From assembly GCF_000143415.4 (NCBI RefSeq), contig NW_003314304.1, positions 1,100,561 through 1,164,560 on the forward strand: 64,000 nt of DNA. The letters are read 5' to 3'. A program made the translations under genes and the position numbers. The stretch comes from Selaginella moellendorffii. Lineage: Eukaryota > Streptophyta > Lycopodiopsida > Selaginellales > Selaginellaceae. Below, one piece after another: positions 46,754-57,104 of this stretch (its first letter is position 1; each line of letters starts with the position of its first letter). The notes beneath the pieces were generated by a model. That model was given only the letters and a program-made list of their open reading frames with translations, did not search any database and was not told where the DNA came from.

Positions 46754-48287
46754 ATGGAGTTCCTTCTCTTCTTCTTTGGCTTTCTACTATTGCTCCATCT
46801 CTTCAAGAATGTGTTGCTGTCAAGCAAGAGGCTGCCCCCATCTCCATGGGGCTTGCCACTCATTGGTCACCTCCATCTCATTGGAAGAATGCCTCACCAT
46901 TCATTGCAAAAGCTGTCCAGGAAGTTTGGAGAGATCATGTATCTCAAACTGGGGATGATCCCAGCAATTGTGATTTCCAGTCCAGATCTAGCAAAACAAA
47001 TGTTCAAGACTGGAGACACAACTTTTAGTTTCAGGCCATACTTGTTGGTTGGAGAGCACAGTGGGTACAATTTCAAGGGAATAGCTTTGGCTAATGGTGA
47101 TCACTGGAAGAGCATGAGAAAGATCTGCACCACCGAGCTCTTCACAGTCAAACGCATTGACTCTTTCTTGTGGGTTAGAATGAAGGAGCTTTCTTACTTG
47201 GTATCATCACTCGCTCAAGCTTGCAATGACCAAAGTATTGTAGATGTGAGAGAGCACCTCACGGTCCTCACATTCAACGTACAAACTCGGATCCTCATGA
47301 GCAAGAGGTTTTTCGGTGAGAACTTGAGTGACGACGAGCTAGCAGAAGCCAGAGTATTCAAGGAACTGATTGATGAGTCAGTCCAGTTTGCTTTCCAGTT
47401 CCATATAAGTGAGTTTGTGCCCTCTTGGCTCAAATGGATTGACTGGAACATACCACAGGCCAAAAGAGTTGCTGCCAAGCAGGACGAATTCCTCCAGAAG
47501 ATCATGGACGAACACAAAGCCAAAAAATCCAGTCCCACAAAGGATTTCATGGATATTTTGCTTGAGCACAGAGGAGATGACCAAGAAGTTGTCAAAGCCA
47601 CCTTGATGGTAAGCCGAGAGAATGATTCTAACATGATAATTCATACTCTGGAATGCTTTGTCACAGGAAATCTTGGCAGCAGGAACAGACACAAGTGCAT
47701 GCACAGTAGAGTGGGCTTTGCTGGAACTTCTCAACAATCCAGAGATCATGAAGAAAGCACAAGAAGAACTTGATGTTGTCGTGGGCGGAGGTCGCACTGT
47801 TTTAGAGTCTGATTTCCCAAAGCTGACATATCTTGAGGCCATGATCAAGGAAACTTTCAGGATTCACCCTCCAACGCCATTGCTGGTGCCAAGGATGTCA
47901 ACGCAAGCTTGTGCCTTGGGTCAATCATTCCACATTCCTAAAGGTGCCACCACCATTGTCAACTATTACTCGATTGGCCGAGATCCAGAGGTTTGGGAGA
48001 ATCCAGCTAAGTTTTGGCCCGAAAGATTTCTGGGGTTGGCAATTGATGTGAAAGGCCACAACTTTGAGCTGATTCCATTTGGAGCTGGGAGAAGAATATG
48101 CCCAGGCATGTCACTCGGCCTCAAAACTGTTTATCTCACTCTTGGAAACTTGCTCCACGGTTTTGACTGGCATCGTCTTCCTGGGAAAAACTATGGTGTT
48201 GATGAGACTTTTGGAGCAGTAACCTGGCCAAAGTCATCATTGCAAGTTCGTGTAACTCGACGGCTAGCAAATACAAATACTCAGTAA
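46754..48287 (+). CDS. Cytochrome P450, A-type (CYP71 clan), apparently intact
   Basis: Exons 46754-47608 and 47667-48287 with a 58-nt intron at the same position as its neighbours, giving 491 aa. Anchor with FFFGFLLLL, hinge PPSPWGLP, AAGTDTS, ETFR (E347), PERF and heme loop FGAGRRICPG (Cys430). An in-frame ATG at 46727 would add nine residues; 46754 fits the family start. It is the intact relative of the two pseudogenes starting at 28412 and 31736. Probably an ER mono-oxygenase of specialised metabolism; substrate unknown. Confidence 0.92.
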
Positions 48288-48581
48288 CGCAAAATAAATA
48301 TGATATATTTCTCGAACTAAGAGAGCTCCACATGGTCTGACTGTGGAACTTATAAAAAGTCTTACATCTTCAAATTAGAGAATTGTTCCACTAGAGGATC
48401 AAATGGGAGAATCTCATTAGTGTCCCTACAGATGTTGACAAACTTACAGAAAAATGGAATTCTTAAAAATCTGACGTCAAATAGTAGTGATTTTAGTCCT
48501 TGTTTTGTTCCAAAAGAGGATCAAATGAAGGCATCTGTCCCTATATATGTACTTAACAAATTGCCACTTCAAGGTAGAGTA

Positions 48582-50105
48582 ATGGAGTTTCTTCTCTACT
48601 TTCTGGCTCTCTTGCTCTTTGTTAGAATTCTTATGTTGCAACGCAAGAGGCTGCCGCCATCTCCATGGGGTTTGCCATTGATTGGTCATCTCCATCTCTT
48701 AGATCGAATGATTCACCAATCTCTTCAGAAGTTATCCAACAAGTTTGGGGATGTTATGTTCTTGAGACTTGGCATGGTTCCAGCCGTTATTATTTCCAGT
48801 CCAGCTATGGCGAAAGAAGTACTCAAGACTCATGATCTGATCTTTAGTTCCAGACCATTTGTATTAGTTGGGCAGTATGTGAGCTATAACTTCAAGGGGC
48901 TGGCATTAGCTAGTGGCGATCATTGGAAAAACGTGAGGAAGATCTGCACTACAGAGCTTTTCACTGTAAAGCGTATAGACTCCTTCTTATGGGTAAGGGT
49001 TGAGGAGCTTTGTTATTTGATCTCATCTCTCGCGAAAGCTCCTAAAGGTGTTGATATGAGAGAGCACCTTACAGTGCTTACATTCAATATCACGAGCAGA
49101 ATCCTCATGAGTAAGAGATTCTTTGGAGAGAACTTGGTTGGGGAGGATCTAACAGATGCCAAAACATTCAAAGAAGTGATGCACGAAGTCGCTGAAATTG
49201 GTCTCCAGTTCCATATAGGCCAGTTTGTTCCGGATTGGCTTCGATGGATCGACTGGAGCATACCACGGGTGAAAAGGATCTTTGCCAAGGAAGACAAGTT
49301 CTTCGAGAAGGTCATTACCGAGCACAAGAAAAGTGGAGGATCACGTCCACAACCTGATTTTACAGACATTTTGCTTCAGCATTACAAAGACGAGGAGGTT
49401 GTCAAAGGCACTCTAATGGTACGAAGTCCTTATATTTCTAAATTTGAAATCATTGATCAGTCTTTTGCGCAGGAAATTCTAATAGCTGGAATGGACACAA
49501 GTGCTTGCACAGTAGAGTGGGCCTTACTGGAACTTGTCAACAATCCAGAGGTAATGAAAAAGGCACAAGAAGAACTTGATGTAGTGGTGGGTCGAAATCG
49601 CATGGCTACCGAAACCGATTTCTCAAAGCTGACATATCTTGAAGCTGTGATCAAGGAAACTCTCAGGCTTCACCCTCCCGTTCCAATTCTAGTGCCTCAC
49701 ATGTCAAACAGAGCATGCGTTTTGGCTGGTTTTGATGTTCCCAAAGGAGCCACCACCATTATTAATTTCTACTCCATTAGCAGGGACCCAAATGTGTGGG
49801 AACATCCCACAAAGTTTTGGCCAGAGAGGTTTGGGCAGATAACAGCTGATGTTAAAGGGCAGGACTTTGAGCTGATTCCCTTTGGAGCTGGAAGAAGAAT
49901 GTGTCCAGGAATGTCACTTGGCCTCAAGACTGTCCACCTTGTTCTCTCAAACTTGCTCCACAGTTTTCATTGGGAGCGTGTTCCTGGAGAAAGCTACAAT
50001 TTGGATGAAGGTGTTGGATCAGTGACTTGGCCAAAGTCGCCATTGCAGGCACAGCTCACTCCAAGGCTGCGGAACCTGGATGTAATTTTCAACTTCGCTC
50101 AATGA
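48582..50105 (+). CDS. Cytochrome P450, A-type (CYP71 clan), apparently intact
   Basis: Exons 48582-49418 and 49473-50105 give 489 aa. The intron is 54 nt, in frame and free of stops, so an unspliced message would encode 18 extra residues just before the I-helix. Features: anchor LLYFLALLLFVRIL, hinge PPSPWGLP, I-helix IAGMDTS (Met where the neighbours have Thr), ETLR, PERF, heme loop FGAGRRMCPG (Cys423). The frame is open upstream to about 48420, but the ATG at 48582 matches the family start. The 41618 fragment is a relic of a copy of this gene. Confidence 0.92.
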   Translation: MEFLLYFLALLLFVRILMLQRKRLPPSPWGLPLIGHLHLLDRMIHQSLQKLSNKFGDVMFLRLGMVPAVIISSPAMAKEVLKTHDLIFSSRPFVLVGQYVSYNFKGLALASGDHWKNVRKICTTELFTVKRIDSFLWVRVEELCYLISSLAKAPKGVDMREHLTVLTFNITSRILMSKRFFGENLVGEDLTDAKTFKEVMHEVAEIGLQFHIGQFVPDWLRWIDWSIPRVKRIFAKEDKFFEKVITEHKKSGGSRPQPDFTDILLQHYKDEEVVKGTLMVRSPYISKFEIIDQSFAQEILIAGMDTSACTVEWALLELVNNPEVMKKAQEELDVVVGRNRMATETDFSKLTYLEAVIKETLRLHPPVPILVPHMSNRACVLAGFDVPKGATTIINFYSISRDPNVWEHPTKFWPERFGQITADVKGQDFELIPFGAGRRMCPGMSLGLKTVHLVLSNLLHSFHWERVPGESYNLDEGVGSVTWPKSPLQAQLTPRLRNLDVIFNFAQ

Positions 50106-50262
50106 AACATTTTATAAATATCACATTAAATACTACTTTCTAAGATTAATATAATATTATGAAAACAAAAAAAGATAGACCATTATAATCCTATTTGGTT
50201 TGGGGTCCACTTTTTACCCTTGTAAGTTTTTAGGGTTCTTACTTGTGGCGGCAAAAGAGAGA

Positions 50263-52549
50263 ATGGGGAGGCCGCGGCGCGAGGTGAGAACAGCGATTGT
50301 GGAGCGGGAGAGTAGCAGCAGCGATGAGAGCTCCGACGAGGATGTAGACGATCTTGCGGCGGAGGAGGAGGAGGAGAAAGATGAAGAAGAAGAGATTGGG
50401 GAAGAGGAGGAGGAGGAAACCAAGGAGCATTCGGCTGTGGAGGGAAAGAAGGGTAGAAAGAAGATTACAATCAGTTTGAAAGCAGCAAAGCTTTGCAAGG
50501 TATGCTTCTGTTGCTCTTTCTTTGATATTTTCTTCTTCTCTCTTCTATTTATATCAGGTTTGCAAAGGGAAAGATCATCAAGCTGGCTTTGTTGGGTCAG
50601 TTTACTTGGATTGTCCAAACAGGCCGTGCTATCTCTGCAAACGACCTGGTAAGTTCCAATTCTTTTTTTTTTCTTTCTTTCTAGGAGAGCTTAAACACAT
50701 TTTTTTTTTTTTCACTTAGGCCATACTACCGCAACTTGTCCCCATCGTTTGGCCAGTGAGCATGGTGTCACCCCCGGAATTCGCAAGACATCTGTAGGAG
50801 TGGCAGATTTTATCTATGAGCGTCAGCTGGGAAGGCACAGATCCATGGTAAGTTTTGTTTGATACGTTTATTTCTTCTTTCCTTGTTTCGACGATACAAA
50901 ACTTTCTTTTCAGGTAAGGCCCAGGCTTCCAATTCCCAATAAAGTCGAATGCGGCATCCTCAAGCTACATAGTCGTCGAGTAACCTGTCTCGAGTTTCAT
51001 CCAACCAACGATAAGCTTGTCATATCCGGAGACAAGGTTTGCCTTCCTTTCTTCCTTTCTTGCATCTTATTGCTGTATTTTGTGCTGTAGAAAGGCCAAG
51101 TTGGGATTTGGGACTACCTCAAAGTCTACGACAAAACGGTCTACGAGACAGTACACAGCTGCATTGTCAACAGCATGAAGTATTTGCTCGCACTCGTCCA
51201 CACTTGATCGCGTTGCTAACGCTTTAGAAAACTTTTTTCGCAAGGTTTATTCCAAACTCGGATGAAACCATCTGTTCTTCGGGCTCTGATGGGCACCTGT
51301 GCCTCACAGACTTGGAAACCGGTTTGACACAAAGCTTGATAAACCTCAATCCGGGGGGATGGCAAGTAAGTCTTTCTCTCGCACAACTAGTTTTATGATT
51401 CTGTTATTTCCAGGGACCTTCAACCTTCAAAATGATTTATGGAATGGATTTAAATCTCACCAGAAACTTGGCTTTGGCAGCCGACAATTTTGGATACTTG
51501 TACAGGTGAGGACTGTCTATGTGGGTTTTGAATGTGAACGAACGCTTTCTTTTTTTCCAGACTAGACTTAAGAACTAAGAAGACTCATGACAAGCCTCTG
51601 TTGATCCATAAGAAAGGCACAAAAGTCGTTGGACTCCACACTAATCCAATCGACCAAGACATATTTATCACATCTGGCAACGATCACATGGTATGTTTCC
51701 GAGCTTTTTTTCATGCATTTTTCCATTTTCTAACTCAAAGCAAAATATATTTCTAGGCTCGAATTTGGGACTTGAGAATGCTTGACAGTCGCAATCATCT
51801 CGCGGAGCTCTCTCATCCAAGAGTCGTGAGCTCCGCCTACTTCTCGCCTAGAACAGGAAACAAGATTATGACCACTTGCCAAGACAACAGGATTCGCATT
51901 TGGGACTGTATTTTCTCCAACTTGGGAACTCCAAGCAGGGAGATTGTTCACAGCCACGACTTCAACAGATATCTCACTTGTTTCCGAGCAGAATGGGATC
52001 CAAAGGTACGCACTCTTTTCCTTTTTCCGTTCGTCTTTTCCAAATCTAGAGCTTGCTTTATGATTTTCATCCAGGATCCCACGGAATGCCTGGCTGTGAT
52101 CGGTCGATACATCAGCGACGACTTCAATGGCGTTGCGTTGCATCCGATCGATTTCATCGACGTGAGCACTGGACAGATAGTTGCCAAGGCCATTGATCGG
52201 AGCATCACGACGATAAGTCCCGTAAACAAGCTCCATCCTCGCCTTGATATCCTGGCCTCTGGAAGCTCACGGTAACATCCGTTTTTTTTCTTGTAACTTT
52301 TCTTCTATCATGTTTCTTGTTGGGTTTCTAAGGTCGATCTTCATCTGGTCGCCCGAGGACGAGGACGAGGAGCAGCCCGAGGTGAAGATAGCGATTCCGC
52401 CGAGGATCTACACATTTCTGGGGAATGGGAGCTTGAAGAGAAAAGGTGATGGTGATAATGGAGATTGTGATGATGAAGACGAGCTAGACGAGTGTGCCGG
52501 AGCCAAAAAAAAGAACGAAAAGAAGCAAAAATCCAAGAAGAAAATGTGA
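50263..52549 (+). CDS. DDB2: DDB2-like UV-damage recognition WD40 protein
   Basis: Eleven exons: 50263-50499, 50558-50648, 50720-50847, 50914-51036, 51091-51179, 51245-51365, 51414-51505, 51561-51690, 51757-52005, 52075-52271, 52333-52549; 557 aa. A Glu-rich acidic N-terminus (about 20-65) is followed by a CCHC knuckle (C103, C106, H111, C116) found in plant DDB2, then a WD40 propeller (about 165-500). ARIWDLR (338-344) carries the WDxR motif used by DDB2 to dock DDB1-CUL4. The tail is basic and Lys-rich. DDB2 recognises UV photoproducts and recruits the CUL4 ubiquitin ligase for nucleotide excision repair in the nucleus. Introns are 50-80 nt, one with a long poly-T tract. The start is the first ATG giving the MGRPRR N-terminus; an in-frame upstream extension lacks an ATG. 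Confidence 0.88.
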
Positions 52550-52585
52550 TAGAGTGAGGTGGTGGAAAGGTTTGTAAAAGTTATA

Positions 52586-53112
52586 CATATCATTAGTCTG
52601 AATCATGTAATAATCCAAAAGATTAGTCAGCTTGTTACAGCTACTGACCCTGGATTATAATTAAAGATGATATTGCTTGCAAGAACTTTTCCAAACTCCA
52701 GGAACTTGGAAGAAGAAAATTGGAAAGAGATATCATTAGTCTCTCATGAAATAATCCGAGAAATAGAAAGATTATAGTCAGCTTGCACGTGACATGCTAC
52801 AGCTTTTACTGACCTTTCATTGTCATGGATACTTTTTAATCAAGAAAAGAAGCATCGATAACAAAGATGATATCACAAACTTATTTTGAAAGAGTTTTTC
52901 CAAATTCCAGGAACTTGGAAGAACTGAGAACATTGTCTCTAAATCATGAAATAATCCGAAAGATTAGTCAGCTTGCATGTGAAATGTTACAGCTTTTACG
53001 GACCTTTCATTGTCATAGATTATTATTTTTAATCAAGTAAAGAAGCCTTAAGATAGCAAAGATGATATCACAAATTTAGCTTGCGAAGAACTTTTCCAAA
53101 CTTGGAAGAGGA
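52586..53112 (+). repeat. Three diverged tandem repeats of 145-195 bp
   Basis: Approximate copies at 52586-52730, 52731-52925 and 52926-53112. Each contains an AATAATCC...AGATTAGTCAGCTTGC block, GACCTTTCATTGTCAT (weaker in the first), AAAGATGATAT, and CTTTTCCAAA...ACTTGGAAGA. The last copy ends three bases before the start codon of the 277-aa gene, so the array makes up its 5' UTR and proximal promoter. Confidence 0.8.
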
Positions 53113-53114
53113 GT

Positions 53115-53948
53115 ATGTGGATCTCTAGATCAATTGGCGACAATGTGGAGGGCTGGAAGACATCCGCTGCTCAAAGCGCGCAGGCCTCGAACAACACGAG
53201 CACCAGGTCAGTGCAAAGCTCCGGAGATCTCTTCTCCACAAACACAGTCTACCCAGGCCAGATCTCCAACCATGCCAAGGCCGATCTCGAAGTTTACAAT
53301 CACCTCCTCTCCCTCGACCGCCAGCGCTCGCGTTCGCTCCTCCGCAAGATCATCTACTGCCAGTCCGGTCTCTCCAACGATCTCACCCGGAGCTTCATCC
53401 AGAGCTTCCATGGCGCCGGCGCCGGCGGTAGCAGTGGCAGCAGTGGTGCGACAAATTTCCAGCTCCAATCCAGCCGCACGGCCATGACGCGCCCTCTTAT
53501 CAATCCAAGGTCGATCATCAACCATGAGTTCCTGATAATTGTGATGAAAATCGGGGGCGAGGAGCGCTTCTTCCTGGCCGAGAAGTGTGGAGCCGGCGAG
53601 GATTGCGGTATCAACATCAAGCTGCTGCCCGGGCTAGACGATTTCCGCAGCGCGCAGGTCTCAAGCTTCGACTGCGAGGACACTCCCATGGGATTCGAGA
53701 GATTGATGAGGATTCTTGAGGATCACGACCCGGATTACACTGTGCACGAGAAGAATTGCTGGGAGTACGCGGTCCAGACCACCAAGAAGCTACTGTTCGC
53801 TTGCAAGGAGATTACCGGGAAGACCCATTTTGGCGATCAGGCCAAGCTCGTGGGAGGAAAGGTCACGATGCATCACATCAAGGACATGGCCATTCGCGGA
53901 TTTCGTGCTCTTGGGGATATGCTGACTAGCCGTGGACTGGGACATTGA
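53115..53948 (+). CDS. Unrecognised intronless gene, 277 aa
   Basis: I do not recognise the family. The first 55 residues are Ser/Asn/Gln-rich, a helical stretch follows (56-98), then a Gly/Ser linker (101-112), then a compact C-terminal part. The latter has INHEFLIIV (His137), FFLAEKCGAG, and NCWEYA (Cys215). A conserved-looking His followed about 80 residues later by Asn-Cys in this context resembles LRAT/PPPDE-like members of the papain-like NlpC/P60 fold; this is a weak pattern match, not an assignment. No signal peptide or membrane segment. Codon use and GC content are like neighbouring genes, which supports a real gene. The nearest upstream DNA is a three-copy repeat. Confidence 0.75.
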   Translation: MWISRSIGDNVEGWKTSAAQSAQASNNTSTRSVQSSGDLFSTNTVYPGQISNHAKADLEVYNHLLSLDRQRSRSLLRKIIYCQSGLSNDLTRSFIQSFHGAGAGGSSGSSGATNFQLQSSRTAMTRPLINPRSIINHEFLIIVMKIGGEERFFLAEKCGAGEDCGINIKLLPGLDDFRSAQVSSFDCEDTPMGFERLMRILEDHDPDYTVHEKNCWEYAVQTTKKLLFACKEITGKTHFGDQAKLVGGKVTMHHIKDMAIRGFRALGDMLTSRGLGH

Positions 53949-54019
53949 CTAATATTTGACTACTCTAAATAAATGTTGGATGGCTGGACTTAAAGATGTT
54001 GTTCTTTGGATGAGGATTA

Positions 54020-54240
54020 CTGGCTTGGGTATCTTGACAAGGCAAGAGCTTTGCTGCACAATTGTGCTTGATTTAGCTAAATAACTGTTTGATTGTCCCT
54101 AACATACACTCTTCAAATACAGTGTTTACAGGATATGCTAGGCATTTGGAGAGCAGAATTGGTGTTTAATTTGATGCCAGAGCTAAAATTTGGTTTCCTG
54201 GGCTGCACTGGTAAAAAGGGGTTTTCAGATGCTGCAAACA
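54020..54240 (+). pseudogene. Relic of PPR repeats upstream of the PPR gene
   Basis: The segment aligns with 55000-55285 of the downstream PPR gene: GCTTGGGTATCTTGACAAGG, then TTGATTTAGCTAAA, then ACAGGATATGC and TAGGCATTTGGAGAG, then TTTGATGCCAGAGC, then TGGGCTGCA. It is frameshifted and carries deletions. It corresponds to about repeats 2-5 of that gene. Confidence 0.8.
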
Positions 54241-54808
54241 TATATTACAAACATTACTACTAATTATTTTCAATTACCTGCTAAACATTCATTATCATTC
54301 AGTAACTAACAATTAGCAAAGCAGTTCGTATTTGAGTTGAATTTATTGAAGCTGAATTGTATAATGTACAAATAATTTTGTTATTCGTTGTATCACAGCT
54401 AACCTCAATAGTATTGAATAATCTTATAATATGCAAATAGTTATGAAACTATTATTATATAATTATAAATCCAAAACCTAAGTTTAATTTTAGGTTCAAT
54501 GTTTGCTAAATCATTGTAAATTCAAAATGCCCAAAACTTTGCATCATTCAGAGTAATCTACCACTTCACAAATCGATCTTGCAGTAGTATTTACAAATAT
54601 TCTACCCAAGGAGTCACGGCTACTTGCTATTGGAGGAATTGCCAGTTATTATTGCAAATTTATTTATTTCAAATGAGAAGCTTTGGAGCTTTGAAAGATG
54701 TCTCAAGGACACGGCGATTTGAGGATTTCTTGCTCTCCGTGGACTCAAACGTTGACTAAACTTTGACTAGACCAGGAGCTAAGAGAATATCTTCTTTGAG
54801 TGATTTTG

Positions 54809-56716
54809 ATGATATGCATTGGATGCCAAGGCTTTTCAAGCTATAGAAATGCAAATCAAGGATTCAGAGATGTTGTTACTTGGACAAGGATGCTCCAAGC
54901 TTACTCGCTCAAGGGGTGGATTCACAAAGCTAGGCTTCTTTTCAATCGAATGCCTGAGAAGAACATTGTGACTTGGACCGTGATGGTATCTGCTTATGCC
55001 CAGGCTGGGCATCTTGATAACGCAAAATATTTGCTAAATCAAATGCCTGAGTGGAGTACGATTGTCCTTACAATTATGATTGTCGCTTGTTTTAAAGATG
55101 GCTATGTTGATTTGGCTAAAGAAATGTTCGACGAAGTTCCTGTTGCTGATATACCCTCTTCAAATGCAATGCTTACAGGATATGCCCAGACTAGGCATTT
55201 GGAGAGAGCAGAATTGCTGTTTGATTCGATGCCGGAGCGTAATGTGGTCTCCTGGACTGCATTGCTAAAAGGATTTGCAGATGCTGGAGATCTTGAGCGC
55301 GTGGAGAAACTGTTTGTGGATATCCCCGAGAGAAACATCGTAACTTGGAATGTGATTGTAAACGCATTTGCCGCATTCGGGCATTTAGAACGAGCCAATG
55401 TGTTACTAAGGAGAATGCCCGAGCACAATGTTGTCACTTGGAACGAAATGATCACGGCCTTTGCAAACTCTGGAAACATAGCTTCAGCCAAGAAAATGTT
55501 TGAAAAGATGCCCGAAAGAACTCTAGCGTCGTGGAATCTCTTAGTTTCGGCATACGTCCTGGAAGGGTATTTGCACGAAGCAAAACTTATATTCGATCGA
55601 ATGCCACAACACAACGTTGTTGCGATCACCGCAATGATCCAAGCGCTTTCGTCGCACGGTCGCATTGAGGAGGCCAAGATCCTGTTTGACCAGTCGGTAG
55701 AGAAGAACATAGTCACCTACAATGCCATGATCGAGGGATTTGCCCAGAATGGTCACCTCTCCAAAGCCAAGACCCTTTTCAATTCCATGCCGAGAAGAGA
55801 TTCCACCACCTGGAACATCCTCATCTCCGCGCACGCTCAGACTGGATCACTGGAGGATGCAAAGTTCCTGTACGATTCGATGCCGGAGCCCAATCTAGTC
55901 TCCACCAACACGATGATCTCTGCCTATGCCCAGATCGGGCAAACCCACGAAGCGAGACGCCTGTTTGATTCGATGCCAGCGCTGAGCTCCGTGTCGTGGA
56001 ACTCGATGATCACTGCTTTCATGCTGAATGGAGAGCCCCACCAAGGGAGATTGATCTTCGAGGAGATGCCAGAGCCCAACATCGTGTCCTGGAACGCGCT
56101 TCTCCACGGATTCGCCCTCAATGGCCACCACAAGGCTGCGAAAGGAGTGTTTGATGCCATGCCCTTTCGCGATGCCGTCGCGATCACCACAATGATCGTC
56201 TCCCTGTGCCAGAGCAGCGATCTTAGAACCGCAACAGCGCTATTCGAGAGAATGCCCTACCGCGATCTCATCCCCTGGACGGCAATGGTGGCGGCATTCG
56301 CCTACTCTGGCCTGGCCGATCGCGCAGCGCAGTTATTTCGAGCCCTGGAGATGGATGGGATCGAGCCTAACCAGATCTCCTTCACCAGCATTCTTATCGC
56401 TTGCAGCCACGCCGGGAAGCTCGATCTAGCGCGCCAGCTCCTGCGCCTGATGATTCAAGACCACGAAATCCTTCCACTGCGCGAGCATTTCTCCCTGATC
56501 GTCGACGGGCTAGGCCGGATCGGGCAGCTCCGCCTGGCCGAGGAGATGATCCACGCGATGCCATTCGTGCCGGATCCTGTCGCCTATGGCGCGCTGCTCG
56601 GCGCATCCAAGATCCATCGCGAGGACCAAGCACAAGCGCGAGGCGTCGCGCAAACCCTAGCAAAGCTCGATCCAGCGAGCGTGACGCCGTATGTAACGCT
56701 CTCCTCCATTGGATAG
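54809..56716 (+). CDS. Pentatricopeptide repeat protein (S-type repeats, intronless)
   Basis: One open frame of 635 codons from the ATG at 54809 (a stop lies at 54797 in the same frame). About 15 head-to-tail repeats of exactly 31 residues follow, of the form VVSWNALLxGFAxxGHLxxAxxLFDxMPE. This is the short S-type PPR, with almost no P or L motifs, unlike the gene at 42282. The last motifs are longer (FTSILIACSHAGK..., then EHFSLIVDGLGRIGQL, then an E-like tail) and there is no DYW domain. Expected role: sequence-specific binding of organelle RNA. The N-terminus is short and I cannot confirm a transit peptide; the true start could lie in an unseen upstream exon. A degraded piece of the same gene lies 0.6 kb upstream. 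Confidence 0.88.
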   Translation: MICIGCQGFSSYRNANQGFRDVVTWTRMLQAYSLKGWIHKARLLFNRMPEKNIVTWTVMVSAYAQAGHLDNAKYLLNQMPEWSTIVLTIMIVACFKDGYVDLAKEMFDEVPVADIPSSNAMLTGYAQTRHLERAELLFDSMPERNVVSWTALLKGFADAGDLERVEKLFVDIPERNIVTWNVIVNAFAAFGHLERANVLLRRMPEHNVVTWNEMITAFANSGNIASAKKMFEKMPERTLASWNLLVSAYVLEGYLHEAKLIFDRMPQHNVVAITAMIQALSSHGRIEEAKILFDQSVEKNIVTYNAMIEGFAQNGHLSKAKTLFNSMPRRDSTTWNILISAHAQTGSLEDAKFLYDSMPEPNLVSTNTMISAYAQIGQTHEARRLFDSMPALSSVSWNSMITAFMLNGEPHQGRLIFEEMPEPNIVSWNALLHGFALNGHHKAAKGVFDAMPFRDAVAITTMIVSLCQSSDLRTATALFERMPYRDLIPWTAMVAAFAYSGLADRAAQLFRALEMDGIEPNQISFTSILIACSHAGKLDLARQLLRLMIQDHEILPLREHFSLIVDGLGRIGQLRLAEEMIHAMPFVPDPVAYGALLGASKIHREDQAQARGVAQTLAKLDPASVTPYVTLSSIG

Positions 56717-57104
56717 CCGCCACGTGGCTGTATCTTCCAAAAGGTTAACGTGGCAGTTAGTACCGACTACACCTGGCAGGCTTACTAAGAATAGGAGCTC
56801 GTTTTTCCACTGGGACTTTGTCAAGGACACGTCCTTGCTCAAGAGTGGGGACGGCGGTGGCGTGTGAGTGGAGCGCTCTTTGCCGTTTAAAGAGAAGCGA
56901 TCAATGTTTGTTTTCTTGTTCTAGAGAGGAAGAATTCCCGGATAAGATCGATCGCATTGGAATTCGAGCGCTTTGAATGCTGGCCGCGATCATCCAGCCC
57001 CAAATCTCCAGGTCGGTTCTTCAATCTTGATCAGCTAGCCCTAGCGCCATCACCGCATCGCTGCTGCCGGAGCGGCGCATTGGCAGTCATCGGTCGATCG
57101 ATCC
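56717..57104. promoter_or_regulatory. Intergenic region, presumed ACX2 upstream sequence
   Basis: 388 bp between the PPR stop and the ACX2 start codon, same orientation. It should contain the PPR 3' UTR and the ACX2 promoter and leader. No clear TATA box. The part after about 56940 is GC-rich, as a leader would be. Confidence 0.4.

Noticed and set aside
48420-48581. In-frame 54-residue N-terminal extension of the P450 at 48582
   Set aside because: It would bury the membrane anchor, and the paralogues start at the MEF methionine; the extension matches the intergenic flank shared with other array members.
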